Positions 55,364-64,000 of a stretch of DNA of 64,000 nt are shown piece by piece (the first letter of the stretch is position 1; every line of letters starts with the position of its first letter). The translations under genes were made by a program, and so were the position numbers. The DNA comes from Chaetoderma sp. LZ-2023a (lineage: Eukaryota; Mollusca; Caudofoveata; Chaetodermatida; Chaetodermatidae), in assembly GCA_034401795.1 (NCBI GenBank), contig CM067367.1, positions 48,271,839 through 48,335,838 of the forward strand, read 5' to 3'. The notes below the pieces were generated by a model that did not search any database, was not told where the DNA came from, and saw only the letters and a list, made by a program, of their open reading frames with translations.

Positions 55364-56397
55364 CACACACTGAAGTCAATGACAATGATAAATTTTGTCC
55401 TACATGTATGTGACTGCTACTTACTGTTTCTGGGAAATTGACTCATTGTGGTTGATACAGGAGTAAGTGTTACAAAACATTTACTGTTCTAGGGGCATGG
55501 CTTGTTTGAGCTAAATCGATTGACGATAAGTCAGAAAATCGATGAAACGTAGTTAGTGTTGGAATTTGCAAGCTTATAAGTGAGATACATTCTCTTACAT
55601 GTCTGAGATGTCAGCCCATAAATCCATCACTAAACTAATGATACATATAGATGAACTCAACACACATAGGCCAGGTATGCATAGCCATGCTCTGTTTGAG
55701 ATTAGTGTGCCTCTAAATAGACAGATGTAAAATAACATTTACTTGGTACCTTTATTCTGCATTATGTTTTATCTCTAATGTTGCGATTGTATATTGTTCA
55801 GGAAACTTTAAAGGAGATGGAATTAATTAAAACATATAAGTGAGATACATGTCTCCTAATGTTGATTCATAGAGCTCTGAAAAGCAGCAACACGTTTAAA
55901 TCTGCATGATGTAACTAAAGAAATCATGTCGTAATTTACTAAATAAATGGATGAGATGACAGAGTGAATGTGAATAGGAAAAAATGAATATCTATTAAAA
56001 CTAGTGATTAATTCATGAAAGAAACTTAGATTTCCTAGGAAAGCTAACATAATGGAGTTGAATATTCTGCTATTTATACCAGAGAATAGACCTGGTAAAA
56101 TTCTGTAACACATGTGACGTCACGTGTGTTAAACTTTAATCAAGTTGATTTTTCACATTATTTCTTCAAAAATGTTTTTATGATGTATGTCAAATGATTT
56201 CCCAAGATGACTGCTTTAGATATTAGACTAAAAATTGTAACCTTATTCATGTACATGTAGACTTGGCAGGAAAACTTTATTATATAAATGTGTCACGTGT
56301 GCTACAGGTGATGTTAGTATTCAAAATAAGATCACGATTGATGTACATGTATAGTAAAGATGCCATGCAATTTGAGTTTACTGTCTCAAAATACCAT
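54565..56397 (+). other. NAGPA intron sequence between DIRS elements
   Basis: Resumes host-like AT-rich DNA after the DIRS copy. It holds several CACGTGTGTTAC-like motifs (54,628; 54,767; 54,781; 56,105; 56,120; 56,286) and no coding exon. I looked for the next NAGPA segment (INLWEMAEF, LDGGGSAT) and did not find it. Confidence 0.5.
55321..55371. repeat. CACG/CA microsatellite
   Basis: Six to seven GCAC units followed by about ten CA units. Confidence 0.9.
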
Positions 56398-56399
56398 TA

Positions 56400-56750
56400 A
56401 AGGTGCATATTCACACTAAAATGCTTGAAAATAAAATTGTTAAAATTCTATTCTTTTAGGGGCTTAAATTGTGTGCCCAGATGTAATGAAAGGAAATAAA
56501 TCTTAGCATATGATGATTTCATTGGGTATAAATTAATATAATTTTTTTCAGTTGTCAAATTGAATTATAGTCATGGAGTCCCTAATTCAAATTCACAACT
56601 AAACCTACAAAATGTATTCAAATGGAACGAAATCATCATAAGTTAAGATTTATTTCGTTTCATTACATTGAAGTACACAATTTAAGCCTCTAAAAGTATA
56701 TAATTTCAACAATTTTGTTTTCAAGCATTTTGGTGTGAACATTCTACTTC
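56400..56750. mobile_element. Snap-back MITE with ~125-base inverted repeats
   Basis: Left arm TTCACACTAAAATGCTTGAA ... GGGGCTTAAATTGTGTGCCC ... ATCTTAGCATATGATGATTT is matched in inverse by AAATCATCATAAGTTAAGAT ... CAATTTAAGCCTCTAAAAG ... TTCAAGCATTTTGGTGTGAA. About 90 bases of spacer separate the arms. Non-coding fold-back element; superfamily not determined. Confidence 0.75.
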
Positions 56751-57559
56751 GAATAATACTTATCAGATGTACTATTATGATAATGTCTATTATCTAGTCT
56801 AGCTCAAAATAAACAATTAACACTCCACACTCCATGGTCCTGCCCATACTGTGTCCGGGAATTACCATAGCCCCAGGTACCGAGTCAATTCCCATTCACG
56901 GTCAGATTCGTCTATTTTGCTCTACTTGCTAGTCACGTTTTTGAGCTCTTAAATTTTTTAATTTTCTACGGAGTTAAGCAGTTTCTGTGTGAATCGTTGC
57001 TGGTAGCATGGAAGGGAAAGGAAAATCATCACAGGGGCAGGATGTATCAATCTAGAATTGATACATTCGTGCCGTAATGACTGTTTGAAATTTCCTTAAA
57101 TTGGCACATTGTTTTAAAATGGTAGCCATTATTGGAGTTGCTCCATTACCCATTAACTGTTAATCTTATCCAGGTACTCGGTTAACTTCTCTTGCGACTC
57201 AGTTCCTTCCAAGATGGATGCGCTTGTAGCCAAGATGGCGGTGCCCATGATTAACGTTTTGTTTTGGCTTGGCGTGTCTATGCACTCTGTTTTAGGCCGT
57301 TCTTTAGCTCTCGCTTCATTGATGTGATGTAGAGATCGGTCTTTATTTCTTGGCTATTTTAACGTTAGTTAATTACCAAGTCGTGTTTATAGAATTTTCA
57401 CTCGAAAAATTTTCAAATATTTCCTGCCTAATTCTTGATGATCATTAATTTTAGAGAAAGTTAATGTTTGTAACCAATTTGGAATTAGAATCAAGTAAAT
57501 TGTGCGGGTTGCTCATCATCATCTTATCATGTGCAGCATTAAAATTTTTATTGTGTGTT

Positions 57560-59230
57560 TACAGAAGGAGAAGGGGCAAGGAAAAGCCCCTCCTGATACG
57601 TTATGCTCTCGCTGCAACCGCTTCATGAAACGGAATTTCAATGGCCATCGAGAGTCCTTGCGATGTATGTGCGAAGTGGTCGTCGGAGTTGGTGGCGGAA
57701 TTCGATCGTGATCGGCGTGCGCGTTTGGAGAGGATCGCGAGGGACAAGGCACCCAAAGTGGATCAGGCATCGGTCAAGGGTCTAGAAGAGCGGATGGACT
57801 CGGCCGTGGGTATTTGGGCGGCCCAATTCAAGTCCACGATCCCGGCGATGCAGGCTGGTGCAGGATTACCTATCGGTGGTCCCGCCAGTTCTGCGGAGGG
57901 ACAAGCACCTGTCCTTCCTCTTGCTTTGGCTCAAGAGCCGACGGCGGAGGAGGAAGATATCCTCCTGATGGAAGACTCTGGCATGCCGGTGCTTTCTCAG
58001 GTGGCAGATGCCGGTACCTCCCGCAGGTCACCCACGTGTTTTGTACAGGTTTGCCAGCCGGGTGGAGATGTCGACATTCCATCGGGCATCTTTCACCCAG
58101 ATTTTGTTCAGTCCGGATTACCACTAGAGCCGTGTTTTACGGCTCCCGTTGGCATCACAGAGGCGATTATGACGGCTCCTCTCGGAGTTCCATCTCCTGC
58201 TGTAGTAGCGGCCATTGTCCTGGCTCCCATGCTGGAGCCAATGGATTGCGGTGAATCCGTAGCTGGTGATTCGCTAGATACTGGCGCCGCAAGTATTGGA
58301 GCCACGGATCCGCTTCGTATTGGAGTTTGGTCTGTAGCTCTCGGCATGGATCGTCGGTCGCCTGCTCATCCAAAGGTGAGGAGGATGAGAATGGTAGTCA
58401 TTGATGGACGAATCACCTTTTGCACCAAAGTTGAATGGGTGCAGGTCCTTGGCTGGATGGCCGACCGTCTCGGGTTGCCATCGGTTCAAGGATCTCGACG
58501 CGATTCGGCGATGGAACGGATGTCAGAGTGAGCGGCTAGCACTCTGTCAATTGGCGCCTCGGCCATGCCGACTCTTCCCTTGGACAACCAGGTTTCTGAC
58601 ATGTTGGAAGTCGCGGTGTACCATCTGGTTCAACCAGATTATTCGTTACCCAAGGCCCCTAAGGGGATAAGGAGTAGGGTCCACTTTCCGGAGCAGGCCT
58701 ATCATCAGTATGCTCGTGTTCCTTGGCTTTGCGTTCTCGACCCTTGGTTTCCCAAGCTAACAAAGATCCTTTCAGTGAGTTGACTCTCATTGAGGATGCG
58801 GCGAGAGTGGCTATGGCTGCTCTCTCGCACGGATGTACCATGCTGCGTGGCGGAATGTGGGGAAGTGCCAGAGACTGCTCCCGGAGTTATCCGGGACACG
58901 ATGCGCTTATTCCGAGATTGCCTGGCCAGGGTGATCAGTAGATCACTGGCGGAGCGGAGGAGAATGGTTCTTGATTGCGTAGAACCAGGACCAGAGATGA
59001 GGGCTGTGTTATCTCCTGCACCTTCATTGGTCCGGGTTTGTTTGGTGGCTTGGCACGACAAGGTCTTTCCAAGGTTGCGTCAATGGTCGCAGAGCAGGAA
59101 GTAGTCGGCAAGCCATGGATGTCGACGAAGAGGACTCAGCCGCAGCAGTCCTACAAGCAGCATCGGCATGAGCAACAGAGGCAGCGCCAGAGATCACCCT
59201 TCCGTCCTTCGGGCCGTGATGCCTGATGGG
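57560..59230 (+). pseudogene. Element B Gag-like region, broken
   Basis: The start shows a Cys/His cluster similar in layout to that of copy A (LCSRCNRFMKRNF, then CDVCAKWSSELVAEFDRD). A long open part (57,641-58,531) follows with low-complexity acidic and hydrophobic stretches, then a helical region and a basic Gln/Arg-rich tail near 59.1 kb. Broken a few times. A TTTACAG acceptor-like site lies just before the first cysteines, as in copy A. Confidence 0.6.
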
Positions 59231-59459
59231 CATCTGGTTCACAGGGACCTGGCCATTCATCCTCATACAAGTCCTCTAATAAGTGGCCGTATGAAGATGA
59301 TAAGAAGGGCGGCGGCTCGGATCGTGGTGTCTACCGTAAGGGTAGCCATGGCAGCGGTCGCGGGCCATCATATTCCAAGAAGCCGCCAGGTGGCCATGGG
59401 GGGCGGTCCTGACAGGTTTCCGGCGAGACCCGTTCCGGTGATGCCAGGAACGAAGGGAG

Positions 59460-60429
59460 TCGAGAATCTTCACCCAAGCGAATTAACGTCTTATCGTGCA
59501 ATATTGACCGCGAGCTGTGTGCAGAATCCTACCGTTGGAGGCAGCCTTCAGCTGTTCTCAAACCAGTGGGAACAGGTCATGCAAGATTGTTTGGTCTGTC
59601 ATTGGTTAAGAGACGGCTATGAACTGGACTGGCTCATCCGTCAATCGTTAGTTCCGTTAACATCGACTCCAGTATTGACTCCCGTTCCAAGGGAATCTGA
59701 TCGTCTAAATGCCATTTGCTCAGAAATCATAGATCTTCAGCAGAAGAATGCGATTCATTTAGTCCGTGATCATTTCTCCCTGGGCTTCTATTCGATAATT
59801 TTCCTCGTTCCGAAATGCATCGGAGGTTGGAGACCGATTCTCAACCTCAAACGGCTGAATAAATTCATTCTTTCACCCAAATTTCAGATAGAGACTGTAG
59901 CAGCGGTGATGACAGGGCTGAAAAAAGGCATGTGGGCAGTATCAATAGATCTGAAGGATGCATATTTTCATATTCCAATGTCAATTCCTTTTCAGAAATA
60001 CCTTCGCTTTGCGTTCCAAGACAATGTTTGGGAATTCAGTGTGCTTCCGTTCGATCTGACCACAGCCCCGAGGGTCTTCACCAAAGTGGTTCTCGCCATG
60101 ACATATCTTCGCACGAGAAACATAGCTGTTCATACTTACATAGACGACTGGCTGCTGAAGACGGGAAATCCAGTCACTGCGCAATGATCTCCAGTTAGTC
60201 CTAGCCTTATTAAAGGACCTAGGATGGATTGTGATTCTAGAGAAATCAGAATTGACTCCATCCCTGGAGTTTGTGTATCGGGGAATTCTTTTCAATCTCA
60301 GGGACGGTGTAGCTTTTCCCATGGAGAGCAGAGTCAAGGGTTTGATTGCAGTTCTGCAGTCAGTTTCTCTAGGAGGCTATCTGACGGCGCGTCAATTTCT
60401 CAGAATACAGTGGTGGTTATCAGAACAGA
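59460..60429 (+). pseudogene. Element B reverse transcriptase, truncated by insertion
   Basis: A recognisable DIRS RT: YSIIFLVPKCIGGWRPILNL, SIDLKDAYFHIPM, LPFDLTTAPRVFTKVVLAM and HTYIDDWLLK (catalytic YIDD). RNase H and recombinase parts are not in the window because copy C has landed inside the gene. Treated as a fossil. Confidence 0.8.
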
Positions 60430-60636
60430 TTTCACTTCAAGAGTATACTTACCTCCCTAATACTTTTGATATTGCTAAATATTGGCTTTCACTCAATAAA
60501 CACTCAGATTTAAAACAGTTAGGTGCCCCTACTGGGCAGGGAGTCAGAGCGTAGTCTGGCGGATGCCAGCCCCACCACCGCGCATGCGCAGACTAGCACT
60601 TCCTCTTTGCTAGATTATTGGCAAAGAGAACACACA
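60430..60636 (+). repeat. Left inverted terminal repeat of DIRS copy C
   Basis: Same sequence as 47,514-47,721, including CTCCCTAATACTTTTGATAT and CCACCGCGCATGCGCAGAC, with only isolated differences. Confidence 0.88.
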
Positions 60637-61509
60637 TGTCTTTTTGAATCATAAGCTTTTCTTGCTCTTAAACTGTTAATTGGTGTATATTTTGGAGTGA
60701 TAATATCTGATTTGGATGGCAGGAGGGTACACTTCGCCACAGGAGGACTTCGGACCTTTAAATCAGGTGACTTCTAGTAAAATTAGCGAGTTTTCTTCCC
60801 GGTGTATTGTGTTTCCGGGACTCGCGTTTACCGTGATAAGCGCCTTGGTTAGTTGGTTTATGTCAACTCGGTGCTACCTAGGGCTAATTTCTCTTTCTGT
60901 TTATGTCCACAGGTCTGTATGACGCTAGGTGGTGACATCACAGCAGCAGAGAGTTAGTTTTCTCTCCACCATGGTTCCATTTCCTACTAACACTGTTAGG
61001 TTATCTAACCAAATGAAAAATTATGTCCAGTGAGTTGGAGGCCTAGTATAAAGGTCTTCTCACTTTGCCCTCTTGATCCAATTCCTTCCCCATGAGGTGG
61101 AGAGAGTTAAGAGGCGTGCAGATGGTGGAGTTCTCCGGTTCGTCACGTTGGATGGTTTGTCTATACAAAGCGTCAGGTATCTAGTTATTGATAATGTGGT
61201 GATGTTAATTATTGTAAACAAACAAAGGGAGATAATTAACATTTTTGCCAGAAAAGAGTTATCTATATGTATCTGATGGTTGTGTAGTCGACTTATCCAT
61301 TCAGCATACAATTCGTCCTTGCACTTGGATGTTTTGTTGGGATCGATTTTTTCCTGTCACGGGATTAATGACGTCATAATCAGCCTGGCTATGTATTTAT
61401 CAGCAATTCAAGCGCTATGCTGGTTTCTGATGTATATTGATCTTTATGATCGTTTTTCCTTCTCTTTGAGTTGGATTGAGTTTCTAAGCTTAACTAGTTG
61501 CTCATACTC

Positions 61510-63596
61510 CTTGTCCTTTGCCCTGTTTCAGGGACCGGGTTGCGCGTCCTGTGGACGTTTTCTTCATGAAAAGTTCTGGCCTCATCTGTGCTATCATTGT
61601 AGCCCTTGTGGTCCCTTGGTTAATTGTGACATATGTAAGCACTGGGGGGGCGAGTTAATGTCCGAATTCTTGTGCTGCTTACAGGCGACGGACAAGGTGG
61701 TAGAGGAGGAGAAGAAGAAGAAGCGGAAACGAGAGGTTGTAAGTAGGAAGGGTAAGGGGAAGGTCTCGTCCGCGGTGGATATGGAGGCCTTCCGGACCGA
61801 GATGTTGGGAGAGATGAAGAGGACAATAAAGGATTTGGTTCCAGGGTTGCTTCGTGGCATGCTTCCTGGACCAAATCCTTTACTGTCCTCATCATCGGCT
61901 TCGGAGCAGGTAATCCCCGCCTCTGGATCGGTTTTCCTTAGACCGCTTCCGTTGTTCGACGATTCAGAGGTGGCCCCATTAGAGGGGGCGTTCCACGACC
62001 CTGGCAGCAGGCTTATTGCCGCGCCGATAGGGGACCGTGGACGGTTGTCGCTGGAACCCGCGGGCTGCTTATCAGTCCAGGGGTATCCGCACGCCGCGGT
62101 GGCCAGTACCTCCTATGGCACCGTTCCTGGTCAGCCCGGGTTAGCTCTCTTTGCTGACCCGGGGTCTAATCTTTCTGACCAGGGTGATGAGGATTACCTG
62201 CTAGGGTCGCCGTCTGACGACGTGGACATGGATGAAGACGTTTGTGCACCCCTCACGGGGAATACAGGCGGCTTATTCCACGGTTTTACTCACCCTGGAG
62301 TAGAGTCCGCGGCTCAGGTGGTGGCCCAGGGCGCTGCTGATGGCCAGCGGTACCGCATACCTCGGCTTGCCGAGGGTGTTGCTGGTGCTGGCCGGGCCCG
62401 TGGTGGGGCTATATATACCCCGCGCTCTGCCACGGTGCCTGCTCCTGGTCAAACCAGTGATATTCTCATGCCGGGGCTGTCAGGCCCGCATGTTTTCCCT
62501 GGCTTGCCAGGTGTATCAGCGTACCCGCCGTCAAGCTCTACTGCTTGCGCTCAGGAGGAAGACGAAGGCCCCCGTCTTGTAGAGCGCTCGCAGTTAGCCA
62601 CGGAAGAGGATTGGTATGACGCTTGCCAGTGGTTGGTGAGCGTTAGGCCTGATCTGCCCGTGGAGCAGTCGACTAGCCAGCGTGTTCACACGCCGTGGTT
62701 AGCTGGGAAACCGACTGCTAACGCTATGCCTTCTCTGCCGCTGGCGGAGCATGTCGTTGACATGTTCAAGGCGGCGGAGACGTCCATTAACTCGAGTGGA
62801 CGTCTCGCGAAGGCCCCTCGCGAGGTGGCCAGGCGTTGTCGCATCGTGCCCCTGGATTACCAGCGGTACGGTGTGGTACCCAAGCCCAGCGTGGATGACC
62901 GCGCGGCTTTGGGTGAGGATGCGCGGCCAGGCTCCCGTTCTGACACGGGGGGTCTTGTGCTCGAACGCGTTGCGTTCGGCGAATACCGCGTTGCGTGATG
63001 CGGAGGAGAGTGGGAGGGCTTCGATTGCCGCTCTGTCCCACGTCTCCCAGCTGTTACAGGGGGTAGTAACGGCATCCGCATCGCGCCAGCCAAGCCCGGT
63101 CACGGTCCAGCGAGCCATCCAGGATGGTATTAACCTGGCGCTGGACTGTATGACTCGGGCGGTGACCAGGAGTGTCCGGGCAAGACGCACGTTTGCCCTG
63201 GACAATCTGTGCCCGTCTCAGGACCTGTACAATAGGCTACTCCGTACGCCTATGACGGGTCCTGGTCTTTTTGGAGGTGAGGGATGTCGCCACCTCCAGG
63301 AGACGGTCACCCTGGTGAATAACCAGAGGGCGCTGCGCGAGCAGTTTGAAGTGCTGCGTCGTGCTAACGTTCGCGCCGCGGCCCCTGCGTATCGTCCCCT
63401 GCAGGCTCGAGGTGGTGCTGGCCAAGTCAGAGGCCAGCCACCGTCGCAGCGTCGGCCTCGGCCGCGTGCGATTCGGCCAGCAGCGAGGGGGGCGCAGGTT
63501 CCTCAGGCGCCGTCAGCCAGGCAGCCGCCCGCGCACCGAGGTGCGCGCGGGGCGGGGCGGGGCGCGCGAGGATCTGGGCGTGGTTATCGGTCCTGA
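61510..63596 (+). pseudogene. DIRS copy C ORF1, Gag-like
   Basis: Counterpart of copy A ORF1: the Cys/His cluster (GPGCASCGRFLHEKF), the basic EEEKKKKRKREVV patch, the acidic SPSDDVDMDED region and the RGARGAGRGARGSGRG tail are all present and nearly identical. It appears broken about once compared with copy A. Confidence 0.8.
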
Positions 63597-63599
63597 CAG

Positions 63600-64000
63600 G
63601 ACGCTTACCGCGGTAAGAACCACTCCGGTGTGTATGGCAACGGAGACAGTGCCGCTCTTGCATGCCTTGTGTCCACCGCGGTCCCTAGGTGGACCGGTGG
63701 GAGGCCGGCTAGCCGACCACATGCAAGAGTGGGAACGGTTGACTCAGGACCGTTTAGTCTTGCGATGGCTTTCCGTCGGGTATCATCCAGAGTGGATGTC
63801 AGGCCCGCCGTCGCGACTGTCTCTGGTGCCAGTCTGGACTCCCATTCCGAGAGCCAGAGCAAAGGTTGTGTATCGAGGAGGAGATAAATTCCCTCGTACA
63901 AAAAGGAGCTATTCAGCCGGCACAAAGGTGTCCGGGCTTCTATTCAACCCTGTTCTTAGTAACAAAACGCACCGGAGGGTGGAGACCGATTCTCAACCTC
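63600..64000 (+). pseudogene. DIRS copy C RT gene, start only
   Basis: Corresponds to the region ahead of the RT domain in copy A (LADHMQEWERLTQDRLVLRW). The window ends before the catalytic motifs. Confidence 0.6.

Larger units (their letters stand above)
56820..60429 (+). mobile_element. DIRS-like element B, broken and disrupted by copy C
   Basis: A second, divergent tyrosine-recombinase-type retroelement. The GC-rich coding part runs from about 57.55 kb. The 5' edge is placed near 56.82 kb, where composition changes (CACACTCCATGGTCCTGCCC), and is approximate. The RT wording is clearly DIRS-type but differs throughout from copies A and C. It is broken (several breaks in the Gag-like part) and is cut off at 60,429 by insertion of copy C; any remainder would lie beyond the window. 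Older than A and C. Confidence 0.75.
60430..64000 (+). mobile_element. DIRS copy C, nested in element B, runs off the window
   Basis: Starts with the same TTTCACTTCAAGAGTATAC end as copy A and follows it nearly base for base through the left repeat, leader, ORF1 and the start of the RT gene. Only scattered substitutions and a few small insertions are seen. The window ends at the conserved GGTGGAGACCGATTCTCAAC. Very young relative to A. ORF1 appears broken about once; the state of the rest cannot be judged. Confidence 0.9.

Noticed and set aside
1-64000. tRNA or rRNA genes
   Set aside because: I looked for clover-leaf A/B box sequences and rRNA-like conserved stretches by eye and saw none that I could support; a covariance-model scan would be decisive.

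Overview
This window looks like nuclear DNA from a marine invertebrate (lophotrochozoan or deuterostome grade; I cannot place the phylum). The evidence is a spliced animal gene with GT-AG introns, dense LINE and MITE relics, many ACATGT-rich simple repeats, and DIRS-type tyrosine-recombinase retrotransposons. I see no rRNA, tRNA, operon or CRISPR array. The background is AT-rich; the DIRS coding regions at the right are clearly GC-rich.

Region by region: 0.5-1.8 kb and 9.3-12.8 kb (minus strand) hold decayed copies of multi-copy invertebrate protein families; the second ends in a PIN/FEN-like nuclease region. Between them, 6.0-9.0 kb (minus) is a fossil protein-primed DNA polymerase B of Polinton/Maverick type. 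13.6-19.8 kb is a graveyard of CR1-like LINE pieces. 20.1-22.5 kb carries two copies of a TIR element. 24.1-27.4 kb has a CR1 3' fragment and then a fairly well preserved L2/CR1-group LINE on the minus strand. 27.85-28.15 kb shows a TATA/CCAAT promoter-like block. 29.3-31.4 kb (CR1-like) and 32.5-33.9 kb (another LINE clade) are plus-strand LINEs. 35.5-38.5 kb is a 3-kb DNA transposon with CAGGG termini and a 6-bp target duplication. 40-46.5 kb is rich in hairpin MITEs.

The one confident host gene is NAGPA (the mannose-6-phosphate 'uncovering enzyme'). Four consecutive exons at 42.9-46.9 kb (plus) have matching splice phases. Its next intron starts at 46,886 and does not end within the window; it has been expanded by DIRS elements: copy A (47,514-54,564, looks whole), element B (about 56.8-60.43 kb, another family, broken), and copy C (60,430 to past the window end), which is nested inside the reverse transcriptase of B. 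Copy A shows textbook DIRS architecture: inverted terminal repeats, an internal complementary region matching both outer ends, and Gag-like, RT/RNase H and tyrosine recombinase reading frames, the last two open over the same ~2 kb.

No undescribed multi-gene system is evident. The most useful observations are the nested DIRS expansion of a lysosomal-pathway gene intron, the adjacency of the nuclease-family relic to the PolB fossil, the 6-bp-duplicating CAGGG elements, the piggyBac-like hairpin MITEs, and a cluster of CACGTGTGTTAC motifs split by the DIRS insertion.
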